A stretch of DNA of 64,000 bases from JAJCYX01 sp965243825 (GCA_965243825.1 CBDEVT010000001.1:558001-622000), one strand, 5' to 3'. Numbered from the stretch's first letter, positions 1 through 9,363 are shown. Numbers and translations are program-made. The notes: generated from the letters alone by a model not told the origin.

Positions 1-114
1 GTGGACGGCAGCGACACTACCGGCGTCAGCACCGACTTGCGCCGTGATATCGACCGACTGATATGAACCGGTAGTTCCGGGGGATATATCGGCTGGAGTA
101 ATTGCAGTTGGCAT
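1..114 (-). CDS. Partial structural protein, 5' end only
   Basis: An open frame runs from an ATG at 114 to the left edge of the window (38 codons seen, beginning MPTAITPADISPGTTG). The start codon overlaps the stop of the preceding 172-aa gene as TGATG, so the two are translationally coupled. The short beta-rich, Gly/Thr/Ala-rich start fits a tail or head-tail structural protein, but too little is visible for a family. It is the last visible member of the minus-strand tail operon. Confidence 0.6.
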   Translation of the reverse strand, partial: MPTAITPADISPGTTGSYQSVDITAQVGADAGSVAAVH

Positions 115-632
115 CAGGCATTCACCGGTTTTCTCGCGTTCTTCAGGAACGCGGCGAATTCGCTTTCCGGCAGATCCAGGTCTAGGAACAGGCGACGAGC
201 TTCATCAGCTTTGGTCCAATCGCGACCGTCTAGTTGCCGAAACCCGCCGCGTTCCAGTGGCTCACGAATCAGATTTTTCTCTTTCGTGGTGCCTAGCAGC
301 TCAACGTTGTCAACATACTCAAGAAGGTACGCGGCCCACAGACCGTTGCTGAGCCTGTTGTAGAGCGTGTGGGCCGAGGCGACGGAGTGCGGCACATATG
401 AGATGCTGCCGACTGTGAACGAGCGTGAGAAATCGCCATCACGCCAGCCGTTGTCTGCGGTGGTTCCGCGATACAGGCGTAACAGCGCGTTCTTGGCCCA
501 CCGATACCGGTTGACAAGATTGCGATGGAGCTTTGGTGCTGCGACAGACCTGCGTGCATTAGGCCGGTTTGACCGCAGACGCGCTAACTCATCATGGGTG
601 TCAGGAATGTCAATATGCGGTAAAGATTTCAT
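114..632 (-). CDS. Hypothetical protein of the tail operon (172 aa)
   Basis: I do not recognise this protein. It is Arg-rich near the N-terminus (residues about 18-60), with a central stretch of aromatic and aliphatic residues and an acidic C-terminal third. Its stop overlaps the next start (TGATG at 116-112), so it belongs to the same minus-strand operon as the tail genes. The Shine-Dalgarno sequence before the ATG is weak. Upstream, 633-772 holds no gene-sized frame on the minus strand. Confidence 0.6.
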   Translation of the reverse strand: MKSLPHIDIPDTHDELARLRSNRPNARRSVAAPKLHRNLVNRYRWAKNALLRLYRGTTADNGWRDGDFSRSFTVGSISYVPHSVASAHTLYNRLSNGLWAAYLLEYVDNVELLGTTKEKNLIREPLERGGFRQLDGRDWTKADEARRLFLDLDLPESEFAAFLKNARKPVNA

Positions 633-772
633 GTCTGAAGTTCCAGCACAAACGCTAGTTTCAGTCAGTTTGGGACCACAGACAGCGGTTGCGAAGAGAG
701 ATCAGCCGCCTACCAGCCAATGCACACCGAGAACTTCATGATGTCCATTCGAGTTCTTACGGTCTGATTCCC

Positions 773-1573
773 TCATCGACCATTTTGCCCGACTCCCATC
801 ATCTGCAGAGAGACCGAAACAGAAAATGTATTCTTCATCACAAGGTCATCACCAGATACGCTCAAGGTGTAAGGAGCATTCCCAGCGACAGAGGCATGAG
901 ACTGAAGCTGCGTGATCGTGGCGTCATCAGTCCCCGTTTTCATGACTGCGTAACGTCTATATGTCATGAACCCGCCACCTGTGGTGCGACTGGTTGTCGT
1001 CACCGTGCCACACCAACGAACCGGTAGTGATTTCGTGATAGTTCCAGAGCTCGCAATTCCGTCGGCGAACTCATTCCAGACAGACTCAAACATTTGCTGG
1101 AATTCCAGATTGCCATCTGAGTTGATTCGGAGACGTTCGGTTGGCGAAGCAGAACCTGATGGCGTAGTACGAAAGACGAGGGCGCCCGGAGTGTCATCTT
1201 CACCAACCACACCATCGACCTCTGCATAAACATCCGCAGATTTGGAAATTAAATCTGTGCCATCGTCGACGTGAAAATGTAACGTACCGATAGCGTCGAG
1301 ATTTTGCGGGACTCCAGATGACCCAACTTCGGTTCCTCGAGATTTGACGAAACTAACAAAGGCTCCGTTGGCGTTGTTCTGCCAACGGCCAATACCGATT
1401 GATGCATCTGGTGCACTAGTACCCAATATCTCAAGCATCGACTCGGTACCACCAATACTCGACTTCGTTACATTGCCTATCAGAACGCCGTGACTGTCCG
1501 ACAGCACTAGGTCTCCTGAACTGTTGTGGAATCCACCTGGAATTCGACGAGATGTGCCAGAGTTCGCAACCAT
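773..1573 (-). CDS. Tail fiber-like structural protein (266 aa)
   Basis: The middle of the protein (about residues 130-160) has a block ending ERLRINSDGNLEF, preceded by ALVFRTTPSGSASPTE. This block is common in tail-fibre and tail-spike proteins of marine tailed phages, where it often comes before an intramolecular chaperone domain. No chaperone domain is visible here; the C-terminus is a short beta-rich segment. The gene follows the 95-aa gene with a 2-bp gap, so it is co-transcribed. It probably sits at the tail tip. The role is inferred from composition and position. Confidence 0.65.
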   Translation of the reverse strand: MVANSGTSRRIPGGFHNSSGDLVLSDSHGVLIGNVTKSSIGGTESMLEILGTSAPDASIGIGRWQNNANGAFVSFVKSRGTEVGSSGVPQNLDAIGTLHFHVDDGTDLISKSADVYAEVDGVVGEDDTPGALVFRTTPSGSASPTERLRINSDGNLEFQQMFESVWNEFADGIASSGTITKSLPVRWCGTVTTTSRTTGGGFMTYRRYAVMKTGTDDATITQLQSHASVAGNAPYTLSVSGDDLVMKNTFSVSVSLQMMGVGQNGR

Positions 1574-1575
1574 TA

Positions 1576-1863
1576 TTAATTCTCCGTTAGTGCCCAGTAG
1601 TCAACGACGTCGCCAGTTGAGCTTGCCCAGAGCCAGAGCCCATCTCCAGAAACCGTGACCGGGTGAAACACCCTGTCTTCGCGATCTCCTGCCAGGATTT
1701 CGAAGCCAGAGCTTTTCGCGCCTGAGCTACCGCCCACGTAGATTGAGCCAGCATTCGTGGCCCGCGACTTAAATGTGATTGCGAATAGCCTTGTCTTAGT
1801 ACTGAAAAGCTGTACTGCTGACGTACTTCCAAGGGTCAGCGAGGTCACTACTTGCCGGGCCAT
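1576..1863 (-). CDS. Small tail-region structural protein (95 aa)
   Basis: A beta-rich 95-aa protein containing an SIYVGGSSG stretch. That kind of sequence occurs in small phage proteins that sit beside tail fibres. The start ATG has a good Shine-Dalgarno (AAGGAGAG in the upstream minus strand). It is followed 2 bp later by the fibre-like gene. No enzymatic motif is seen. It may be a fibre-attachment or receptor-tip component; this rests only on context. Confidence 0.6.
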   Translation of the reverse strand: MARQVVTSLTLGSTSAVQLFSTKTRLFAITFKSRATNAGSIYVGGSSGAKSSGFEILAGDREDRVFHPVTVSGDGLWLWASSTGDVVDYWALTEN

Positions 1864-2024
1864 TTACAACTCTCCTTTGGTTCAAGAATCGGCTGCGGCC
1901 GAACAGCTGAAAACGCGAATGCTCAATCAATTGATCTATCGTCTGGTCGCCGAACGGTCCTGATTAATCCGTGTAACAGAAACCATGAGCGAGCAATTTC
2001 TGTTTTTTGAGACCGATTTACAAC

Positions 2025-2040
2025 CAACGCCGGGGCGTTG
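2025..2040 (-). terminator. Short hairpin downstream of the 629-aa tail gene
   Basis: A perfect 7-bp palindrome (CAACGCC/GGCGTTG) with a 2-base centre lies about 35 bp beyond the stop of the 629-aa gene, in the 212-bp gap before the next minus-strand gene. There is only a weak T-rich tail. It could be an attenuator within the tail operon rather than a full terminator. The rest of the gap holds no clear gene. Confidence 0.3.
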
Positions 2041-2075
2041 TGCGTTGCACTCAGCTGATCGGCGCAACACACCGC

Positions 2076-3965
2076 TCAGTTCACCTCTGCCAGGCGAAGC
2101 CGGTACTGCGCCGCATCGTCGAAGCCGGTCTGTTCAACTGTTTGAAGTTCAAGAGGTGAGACCAGGTACGATTCGTGGGTCCCTGCGTCACCTTTGAACG
2201 TGAAACGCATCAGCTTCTTCTCAGCGAACAGCGCCTTCAGGTTTTCGCGCACTTCCTGTGGACTGGTTCCCTTCTGGTCGTCTGCCGCGTCGATCACGAC
2301 ATTGAAGCCCCAGAGAGGATCAAGGTTCTTTCTGAATGAAATCGAAAGCTGGTTCAGGTCCGGTGTGTGGTCACCGCCACCCATCAGATGAGCCTTCACT
2401 CTGATTGATGAGAATGGAACCCCTTCCGGATTCACCGAATTTGGCAGCGTGAAGATCACATCGCTGTTGCTGTCCGACTGCCCGCGTATCGTGCCGATCT
2501 CTGTGAACACGCTTGACTGGTTCAGGCCGCAGCTGACCGCTATGAAGTCAGTGCTGTCTGCAAGCTGAGTTCCGTTCGGGTTATGCCAGGAGGCTTTCGC
2601 CCTGACGGATATGGCGTTCCATTCCTGCTCGTTATCAGAGAACACCCACGGATAGATGACGATCGCACCGGTGTCGTCATTGAAGAGACCAAAACGTCCT
2701 CCGAGCTGGGAAGGGTTCGTGGTGAACGAAGTCATCTCCAGACGCTCTTGTTGCAGAGTGTTTCGCTCTGCGGAATCGGTGCGGGCTACGAACAGCCAAT
2801 CGGCACCGATCGTGGAGTTGGCTACAAGGCTGTTACCCAGCTTCCCGCCCTTCAGCGGCGCAGTCCATAGTCCGAACCAACCAACCCCGTCATAGGCGTA
2901 AACACCGTCAAACGCGCTCGTGTCGATCGCACGCACACCAACGAACAGGTCTCGAGTGTTGTGGTCCATCGCGGTGATCGAACCGATCCTGTCGAAGGGC
3001 AGTCCGCCGTCTCGATCCAGTCCTACCGACTCGGCGATATTCGCGTTGCCGGTCGGTGTGAACTTCCAAACGCTCAGACCCTGCGCGTAGAAGATGCTGC
3101 CCTGGTGCTCAACGAACGCGGCGCCTCCATCCGCGCTTACCGGCAACTTCATGACGTGGTCAAAGGTCTCAGTGGCGTTGCTGTACCGATGCAGTCCTCG
3201 CTTTGAAACGAGATAGAGCATGTCGTCAGGGCCCACCATCAAACCTTGCTGCTCGCCGGTGTCCGTAAGGTCAGCCTGAGCGACCCGAGTCCAGCTAAAT
3301 GCCGTCGAATCACTGACGTTCTCAGCGAAGAAAAGCTCTGCTGAATCGTTCGTGCCCCAGAGCAGGTTCCGCCACGTCGCAACATGTGTGATGTTCTCTG
3401 ACGAATCGCTCAGCCACACACTGTCGTCTACACCTGAGTGGGTCCACTGGATCCTCTCACCCTGGGGAGCGACAAGCAGTCGCCTGTCTTCTGCCGTGCC
3501 AGCGAAGAAGTCCGTAGCCGTCGAAGTCAGCACCGTTTTTTGAGCAACAGAAGTGTTGTTTGTCAGGAAGACGGTCGTCCCACCAATGGAATAGATCTCG
3601 CCCCTGTACAGTGCTGAGTAAGTCACCTGCTGGTATGGCTCGAGGCTCGATCCGTGCAGGTCAGCGCGTGGTCCGAGCGTGACGTGTCCCTTGAATCGGG
3701 TGTGAAGGTTGGTGAAGTACGAACGGTTTTCATCGCCCGGAAACTCTCCGAACTCCTTCAGCATCCCGCCACTCAGGTCATTCCACGTGATCGATGAAAC
3801 GAGCGGGTGTGATTCCTCTTCAAAGTCGCCAACGACGATCTTCTGCGGGAAGGTAGACGCCAGGAACCGCTGCACTCCCCCTTCGATACGATAGTTAACG
3901 CCATTGATGCGAACCTGGTCTGGACTATCGACCCGCTCGCTCGCTGGCACATCCATGTGACTCAT
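2076..3965 (-). CDS. Large tail protein with beta-propeller-like repeats (629 aa)
   Basis: A long beta-rich protein with repeated short blocks such as GEIYSIGG, DDMLYLVSKRG, QGSIFYAQG, TRDLFVGVRA and GVYAYDG, the pattern expected of a propeller or kelch-like fold. Large proteins of this kind are common in tail or baseplate regions of marine phages. I chose the ATG at 3965 because it overlaps the upstream stop as TAATG; an in-frame start at 3980 would add MGGRL inside the preceding gene. The C-terminal 200 residues look like a second beta-sandwich domain. It probably belongs to the tail tip or neck, but no specific family is recognised. Confidence 0.65.
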   Translation of the reverse strand: MSHMDVPASERVDSPDQVRINGVNYRIEGGVQRFLASTFPQKIVVGDFEEESHPLVSSITWNDLSGGMLKEFGEFPGDENRSYFTNLHTRFKGHVTLGPRADLHGSSLEPYQQVTYSALYRGEIYSIGGTTVFLTNNTSVAQKTVLTSTATDFFAGTAEDRRLLVAPQGERIQWTHSGVDDSVWLSDSSENITHVATWRNLLWGTNDSAELFFAENVSDSTAFSWTRVAQADLTDTGEQQGLMVGPDDMLYLVSKRGLHRYSNATETFDHVMKLPVSADGGAAFVEHQGSIFYAQGLSVWKFTPTGNANIAESVGLDRDGGLPFDRIGSITAMDHNTRDLFVGVRAIDTSAFDGVYAYDGVGWFGLWTAPLKGGKLGNSLVANSTIGADWLFVARTDSAERNTLQQERLEMTSFTTNPSQLGGRFGLFNDDTGAIVIYPWVFSDNEQEWNAISVRAKASWHNPNGTQLADSTDFIAVSCGLNQSSVFTEIGTIRGQSDSNSDVIFTLPNSVNPEGVPFSSIRVKAHLMGGGDHTPDLNQLSISFRKNLDPLWGFNVVIDAADDQKGTSPQEVRENLKALFAEKKLMRFTFKGDAGTHESYLVSPLELQTVEQTGFDDAAQYRLRLAEVN

Positions 3966-5215
3966 TAGTCGTCCACCCACCTGATACCTGAGGGTGTCGT
4001 CATATGGTTACGTTGCTGCTGTGCCAGCACCTCGAACCGGTCACTCTGCGCTTCGTTCCCTAACGCCCTGAAGACCTTGGCAGCCGTCGCATTGACGACA
4101 TATTGCGGATCTACCTGCGAGAACTGTGAGTCCATCAGTTCGAGCAAGGCAGGCTTCTGTACTCCGGTTACTTGCAGCTTGGCGTAAGGGACACCGGCCT
4201 CCGGGTCGATCCGCAGTTCACGCCTGTCTTTGTCTACTCGCCAGAATTCACGAGGGATGTAGACCCATTCTTCTGCACGAGCGCGGTAGGTGATCAGGTC
4301 ATCGAATAGCAGAGTGGCCGAACCGCCATCCGAATCACCTGTCTGTATAAAGATCGCCACAACATCGGAATTCGACTCCGGGTTGTTGAGAGACAGGTTG
4401 ACGCGTGTCCATGAATCCGCATTCAGCGCAGGAAGGTTGATGACATCAAGCGTCGCCGGTGTGCTGTCTCGTAAGACAAAACGCCAGTTGCTGGAGGTCT
4501 GATCAACGTTGGACTTCACCCAGAACTCAAGGTCCGTGTAGCCGCGCATGTTGATCGACGGGATTGTGATCGTGGCCGCGGTTGCAGTAATACTGAATGA
4601 GCTTGTCACCGTGACAACACCGGCAGCCGAACCCTCCTTCACGTCCTCGGTGTCGAGCGAGGTGAACGCGTTAATACTCGACGATGTCATCTCATCGTCA
4701 AAAGAGAAGACCTGCTGACCTACAAAGCTTCGGCGCCATTCCACGTAGCGCACTCCGCTGATCACCGAGGACAGTGCCCACGAGTGCACTCCTCCGCCTG
4801 TGTGCAACGAGTCTGACGTGAGAGGAACAGCCCCTTTGCGCGTAGCCTCAGTGATCGACTGGGACATGAAGTCATGAATAGTTGTAGGCGAGATTTCAGG
4901 CGACCACAGCTCGTAAGTCCAGGCTGTGTCCGGCGCAGCATCAAGCGCCACTGACAGATCAAGGGATCGCTCAGAAGGACTGGATGCTGCAACTCGCCGT
5001 TGGCGGTTGAAGCCGACGCTATTCGTGGCGAAGATCCACTTCCCGCGGTGCTCATCTTCCGATCCAAAGGCCAGGTTCTGGTCGATGATCTTGCCCGCAG
5101 AGGGTGCCGCCTCTGACGGTGAAGACTCAACTCCACCGTCCTGCCACAGCAGGCCCGTGATAAGTCCCACCGACTGCCGAATCTGCTTTCTCGTTCTCTT
5201 TTGCGAGGTTGCCAT
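3965..5215 (-). CDS. Tail/baseplate protein with carbohydrate-binding-like domain (416 aa)
   Basis: The N-terminus is basic (ATSQKRTRKQIRQSVG). Residues about 185-310 look like a jelly-roll module, with features such as MRGYTDLEFWVKS, RVNLSLNNPES and SATLLFDDLITYRA, which resemble carbohydrate-binding modules. The C-terminal 100 residues form a mixed domain. It is coupled to its neighbours at both ends (TGATG at 5217-5213, TAATG at 3967-3963). A receptor-binding or virion-decorating role is likely in this position; the sugar-binding idea is an inference from the fold pattern. Confidence 0.6.
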   Translation of the reverse strand: MATSQKRTRKQIRQSVGLITGLLWQDGGVESSPSEAAPSAGKIIDQNLAFGSEDEHRGKWIFATNSVGFNRQRRVAASSPSERSLDLSVALDAAPDTAWTYELWSPEISPTTIHDFMSQSITEATRKGAVPLTSDSLHTGGGVHSWALSSVISGVRYVEWRRSFVGQQVFSFDDEMTSSSINAFTSLDTEDVKEGSAAGVVTVTSSFSITATAATITIPSINMRGYTDLEFWVKSNVDQTSSNWRFVLRDSTPATLDVINLPALNADSWTRVNLSLNNPESNSDVVAIFIQTGDSDGGSATLLFDDLITYRARAEEWVYIPREFWRVDKDRRELRIDPEAGVPYAKLQVTGVQKPALLELMDSQFSQVDPQYVVNATAAKVFRALGNEAQSDRFEVLAQQQRNHMTTPSGIRWVDD

Positions 5216-5574
5216 CAGCCCAGCGCCTCACGAATCTTCATAGTGACCGGCCAGTAGGTGATCGATCCAGCTGAGTCGACTAGCTTGATATCGCCGTTGT
5301 AGGTTCCGGCTGTCCATGTGTTGCTTTGCACATCCGTGATCTGCCACGAAACGAGAGTGCCTGTGCCGATAATGCTCTTGGCATCGGAGATCTCGCTCGA
5401 CAGCAGGGCTACGGCTCCGCTGTTGATCAGAGAGTCGGAGACCGTCAGCGTGTACGTGCCTTCGGTCGAACCCAGCGCCGTGTCCTTCGCTCCGTTGATC
5501 GTCAGGACCGCCTCAAGAGTGAAATCAGAGCCGGCGGGTATGCCCTCCGGAAAGCCCCAGTTGATAGATGTCAT
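5215..5574 (-). CDS. BppU-like baseplate Ig-fold protein (119 aa)
   Basis: The sequence SDFTLEAVLTINGAKDTA, the even beta-strand spacing and the YNGDIKLVDSAG stretch near the C-terminus resemble the N-terminal immunoglobulin-like domain of phage baseplate upper proteins, here as a stand-alone protein. The start overlaps the 64-aa gene by ATGA and the stop overlaps the next gene as TGATG, so it sits inside a tightly coupled tail operon. It is probably a tail adaptor or baseplate subunit. The resemblance was judged by eye. Confidence 0.6.
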   Translation of the reverse strand: MTSINWGFPEGIPAGSDFTLEAVLTINGAKDTALGSTEGTYTLTVSDSLINSGAVALLSSEISDAKSIIGTGTLVSWQITDVQSNTWTAGTYNGDIKLVDSAGSITYWPVTMKIREALG

Positions 5575-5765
5575 GCGTCACCCCGCGCCCGGTAAACGGT
5601 CTCTGCATCTGTTCGCGTCCGATAGGTTTCGAGCGCATCGCCACGGCCCCTGAACCGCGTCGTTGCATCAAGCCTTGTCCTGTAGACGGCAGGGAAGTTC
5701 GGTGGAATCGGTGCGCCCCCGGCCCGAAAGCCAAGTGCAGCCAGCAGTGTCGTGAAGAAGCCCAT
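5571..5765 (-). CDS. Small repeat protein of the tail operon (64 aa)
   Basis: After a hydrophobic start (MGFFTTLLAALGF) the protein contains repeats of a short Arg/Asp unit: YRTRLDA, FRGRGDA, YRTRTDA and YRARGDA. The start sits at the stop of the 374-aa gene and the stop overlaps the next start by 4 bp, so it is translated with its neighbours. The hydrophobic first 15 residues could be a membrane-contacting segment. I know of no family for it. Confidence 0.55.
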   Translation of the reverse strand: MGFFTTLLAALGFRAGGAPIPPNFPAVYRTRLDATTRFRGRGDALETYRTRTDAETVYRARGDA

Positions 5766-6889
5766 TACGCGTACGTCACCGTTACTACAAGGCTTGTCGA
5801 AGGTGCCGTGTGATTCGTACTTCCTGCGCCGCCAGCGACGGCGAGGCTTATCCCGTTCGAGAAGTTGACTCCAACAGGGAAGTTGAGAACGGCACCTCCA
5901 CCGAACGGAATGCCGAGATCCATCACCGCCGAGTCGGTGCCCAGGGTGACCGCCGTGTCGTTGTAGACCTTGAGAAACACGTCAGCAGCCGTATCCGGGT
6001 TGAAGACGTGGTAGCTGTAGAGCCTTGTCGGTGTGCCAGAGACGAGAGTCGCAGCAGACGAAATGGTGGCTGCAAACGCCTGCGCACCGCCCAGCGCTGT
6101 CGAAGCGGCAGGTGCAACTCCTGGCGTTCCCGAAATAGTCGCTGTAACTGTCGAGTCGCCACCCGCAGAACCGGCAACAACGTTCACGCGAATCGCCGAG
6201 TTGGTTGAGTCGAGCGCACCGCCATCGTTCCCGGCGGTAGTTATGCCGGTGATGGTGCTGGCGGTTACGGTGACCGTGGTGTCCGGAGCATTGGTAACGG
6301 TGATGTTCGTTGACGTGGCGACTGAACCGCTGATCGAAACGGTGCCGCTTACAGGAACCGTAGAGTCGGTCACACCGCGCACGAACACAGGGTGCGCAGA
6401 GTTGTTATCGACAAAGACAGGAGAGCTTGAGTCGTTCAGTCCGGCAGCCAGGCTGACGCGTAAACCGCTGTTCGTGGCGTCGTAGCCGTTGGCAGCAGAC
6501 GAGTAGGCGATGTTCTGGATAATGCCCGAGAACGCAGCGGTATCGATGTCCGTGACCAGCACGTTCACCGGGTCTGTCACCATCTGCACAGGCAGCGGTG
6601 TGCCCTGTCCGACCACGCTGAAGACGTTGGCTCCAGTATCAGATTCGTAGACGAGCGCGACGCCGGAAGGAGTTGCTGCGGAGTCGCCGTGGGAGAAGAC
6701 AGGTCCAGCGAACGAGCCTTCGATGAGCTGAACGGGGAAAGGGTTGGCCGTGTCTGTCAGGTTGAAGGTGTTGAGCGGGCCCCAGGCGAGCTTGCCAACG
6801 GGGTAGTGCGCGCTGTCACCCGCGTTCTGATCGGTCGCGAAGATCTCGCCAGACGAAGAAACAGCTTCTGCCGTGAAGTTATCGGCCAC
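5765..6889 (-). CDS. Phage structural protein, tail/neck type (374 aa)
   Basis: A Ser/Thr/Val-rich beta protein with low-complexity central repeats (for example VTVTASTITGITTAGNDGG). Its C-terminal domain (RLYSYHVFNPDTAADVFLKVYND onwards in two parts) is seen in structural proteins of many marine phages and uncultured viruses. The start is GTG, with GGGAGAG five bases upstream. It is the first gene of the tightly packed tail operon; the 200 bp upstream are non-coding and separate it from the divergent 245-aa cellular gene. Confidence 0.65.
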   Translation of the reverse strand: MADNFTAEAVSSSGEIFATDQNAGDSAHYPVGKLAWGPLNTFNLTDTANPFPVQLIEGSFAGPVFSHGDSAATPSGVALVYESDTGANVFSVVGQGTPLPVQMVTDPVNVLVTDIDTAAFSGIIQNIAYSSAANGYDATNSGLRVSLAAGLNDSSSPVFVDNNSAHPVFVRGVTDSTVPVSGTVSISGSVATSTNITVTNAPDTTVTVTASTITGITTAGNDGGALDSTNSAIRVNVVAGSAGGDSTVTATISGTPGVAPAASTALGGAQAFAATISSAATLVSGTPTRLYSYHVFNPDTAADVFLKVYNDTAVTLGTDSAVMDLGIPFGGGAVLNFPVGVNFSNGISLAVAGGAGSTNHTAPSTSLVVTVTYA

Positions 6890-7087
6890 AGGACTCTCCC
6901 GCTATGCAAGTGAGTCCTCTTTAGCGTCGTCTGTGATCAGAAAAAGTGGGGACGCTCTAACCGTCACCGACACCTCATCCAACCCGACACTAACCAGCTT
7001 ACTGTCTCCCTAAATGTGTAGAGGCAACTGCCGTGGCAGGGTGGCAAGATGAATAAGCGTCTTCGCGCATGGACTTAAGGCACAGGA

Positions 7088-7825
7088 ATGACAGTGAAAC
7101 GGTCACTTACACCAGCAGAGGAAAAAGACCTTTTCCGAGCCATCGTGCGAGGTGAGCGGCCTGTTGAAGACATCGCGATTGCCGGAGTTAAGCTGGATAT
7201 CACCACCGGCCCGATGAGCATGAAACCGACCAGCTCAATGGAGGAATTCGCACCGACGATGCTCGACTTCGCAACAGGGTTTGTCGCGAACGCGGACATG
7301 CCAATGTGGCAGCGACGAACTTGGGGATTTGTCGCCCATAACTTCGACCTAAAGGCCTTGAGTGAATCGCCAGATGGCGACCGCCTGATCGAGTGTTTAT
7401 GGGACCTGTGGGAGGGAAGGCACGTTGATTTGTGGACGCTGGCTTTTTCAAGAGACCTGCTCAGGCGGTTCGAGAGCCGGACGTTCGATGATGATCCGAA
7501 CACTCCGCTCGAAGTGTCTTATCCACCGGACGATGCAACGCTGCACTTCAAGCTGGTCGACAACGAGGGGGCACTTTATGAATGTCAGGTGAAAGACGCC
7601 ACCGGAAACGCGCTCTGGTCAACAGATGGTCCGACACACTATGACGACATCAGGTGGGAGCTGATGGCGCAGGGTTTCGTGCGGCAGGTCATCCTGGAGG
7701 CAGTGTGGGTAGCTGATCCAAAGCAGAAAGAGAAGGTTCAGCGAGCCATGAAGAATTGGACACCACAGAAGATGACTCGATTACTGGAAGATTGGCAGGC
7801 ATCGAGACGAGACGACGAACCATGA
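7088..7825 (+). CDS. Hypothetical protein coupled to the HIT protein (245 aa)
   Basis: I do not recognise this soluble protein. It has an acidic/aromatic middle (MWQRRTWGFVAHNFDLKA) and a basic C-terminus. The ATG follows an AGGCACAGGA stretch. Its stop overlaps the next start (ATGA at 7822-7825), so it is translated together with the HIT-family gene. No signal peptide or membrane segment is present. A cellular rather than viral origin is suggested by strand and partner. Confidence 0.65.
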   Translation: MTVKRSLTPAEEKDLFRAIVRGERPVEDIAIAGVKLDITTGPMSMKPTSSMEEFAPTMLDFATGFVANADMPMWQRRTWGFVAHNFDLKALSESPDGDRLIECLWDLWEGRHVDLWTLAFSRDLLRRFESRTFDDDPNTPLEVSYPPDDATLHFKLVDNEGALYECQVKDATGNALWSTDGPTHYDDIRWELMAQGFVRQVILEAVWVADPKQKEKVQRAMKNWTPQKMTRLLEDWQASRRDDEP

Positions 7826-8217
7826 CCGATCCCAAATCTTGCCCGTTCTGTGAGGAGTCCGGGCGGGCTGAGACGATTATTGACGGTGAGCTTTGCCGAG
7901 TGATTCCGACCAATGACCCGGTGCTTGTCGGCAGCGTGATGATCGTGCCGAAAGCGCATCGGGAGACGGCGTTTGACCTGACAGCTGACGAGTGGGCGGA
8001 GACGCAAGAACTTCTCGCACAGGTCAAAGCAAAGCTTGACGCTGAGGACTCACCGGACGGCTACAACATCGGCTGGAATATCGGGAAAGCTGGTGGCATG
8101 AGCGTGCCGCACGCGCACCTGCACGTTATCCCTCGTTTCGCAGACGAACCGCTCGCGGGGAAGGGGATTCGGCACCACCTGAAGCAAGAAGAGAACCGGC
8201 GAAACAGCCAGCATTGA
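7822..8217 (+). CDS. HIT-family nucleotide-binding protein (131 aa)
   Basis: The histidine triad HAHLHV lies in PHAHLHVIPRF near residue 97. An N-terminal CPFC pair (residues 7-10) is typical of HIT-family proteins that bind zinc. The family hydrolyses or transfers nucleotidyl groups from small nucleotide substrates. The length is normal for a single-domain HIT protein. The start at 7822 overlaps the upstream stop (ATGA) and gives MTDPKSCPFCEES; a longer frame from 7756 would overlap the upstream gene and is unlikely. Confidence 0.9.
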   Translation: MTDPKSCPFCEESGRAETIIDGELCRVIPTNDPVLVGSVMIVPKAHRETAFDLTADEWAETQELLAQVKAKLDAEDSPDGYNIGWNIGKAGGMSVPHAHLHVIPRFADEPLAGKGIRHHLKQEENRRNSQH

Positions 8218-8454
8218 CGTCGAGGCCTTCGCTGAAGCACTAGTTTTGATCGAGCCTGGTTCAACTTACGGCGATGGGGCCTAACCGATATTCACCGCTC
8301 GTGCCTCAACTCAACCCACCCCGCCAAAGCTCATGATTTCTTCGCACACGTTGCAACCGACCTGTCGCATTGCGATCTGCCGGTATGTAGGATGCACTGG
8401 AGGTAACGGACAGTAGCAGCATGACCGAACGACCAGTGACGGATGTGACCACAT

Positions 8455-9363
8455 ATGACGTCTGAAGCACGGTGCGCGAAGTGCTACGCAATCCTGAAGC
8501 CGGGCGCTGAGTTCTGCGGGCGATGCGGTTCCCGAATTGAACAGCCTGAGCCAACTCCCGCCGCCCAGGGTGCATCGACAGATTCCGTGCCAGGTGAGTG
8601 TCCTTCATGCCACCATCGAAATGCGCCGACCGCATCGTTCTGCTCGTCATGCGGAACGCAGTTGAGAGCTCCAACGGGATCGGTCGCTGCATCTGGCAGC
8701 CAGTATCGACCGCCGACTAACGCACCAGGCGGTGCTCCTAACGAAGATCCATGGGCGACTGGGCCCGCTTACCAGCGGCCACTTGATCCTGACGCCTCAT
8801 GTCCTCGATGCGGTTCGTTCAGGACCCCGGACGAGACGTCATGCGTGGAATGTGGAATGCCGTTTGCTCCGCAGGCCCACTTTGCCGGCGTTCCGGATAT
8901 CGTCGCCGCACAGGGCAGCCCGGCGGGTTTCTGGATCAGGCTGGTTGCATGGCTTGTCGACCTGATCATCGCTTCCATCGTCGGTGGAATCCTTGGTGCG
9001 GTACTTAACGCAGCGGGAATCAATTTCGGGTTCGAGTGGTTCACGGTCGAATCGACAGATGGAGAGTCGAGCACATTCCGCTTCGAGATCATCCCTAACG
9101 TCTTGTCCTTCCTGATCGCACCGATACTTCTGTCCACGTGGGGGACGACTGTCGGCAAGGTTATTTTCAACATTTACGTGTTCGACAGGGACGGCAAGAC
9201 GCCAATTAGCTTCCCGCGGGCGTTGCTGCGAGAACTGGCAACCTTCCTTTCCGGCGCAATCTTCCTGATTGGCTACATCATGGTTGCGTTCCGTGCCGAC
9301 AGGCGTGCTCTCCACGATCTCATCGCCGGTACCTTCCCGATTGTGAGGAGAAAAGCAAGTTAG
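8455..9363 (+). CDS. Zinc-ribbon/RDD membrane protein (302 aa)
   Basis: Three zinc ribbons come first: C7/C10 with C21/C24, C49/C52 with C63/C66, and C116/C119 with C130/C133. They are joined by Pro/Ser/Gly-rich linkers. An RDD domain follows (about residues 158-300), with transmembrane segments near 163-190, 212-230 and 262-280 and the family's charged residues in FWIRLVAWLVDL and RADRRALHDLIAGT. RDD proteins are membrane proteins linked to transport or stress, usually of unknown substrate. It is a tandem paralogue of the next gene. Confidence 0.85.
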   Translation: MTSEARCAKCYAILKPGAEFCGRCGSRIEQPEPTPAAQGASTDSVPGECPSCHHRNAPTASFCSSCGTQLRAPTGSVAASGSQYRPPTNAPGGAPNEDPWATGPAYQRPLDPDASCPRCGSFRTPDETSCVECGMPFAPQAHFAGVPDIVAAQGSPAGFWIRLVAWLVDLIIASIVGGILGAVLNAAGINFGFEWFTVESTDGESSTFRFEIIPNVLSFLIAPILLSTWGTTVGKVIFNIYVFDRDGKTPISFPRALLRELATFLSGAIFLIGYIMVAFRADRRALHDLIAGTFPIVRRKAS

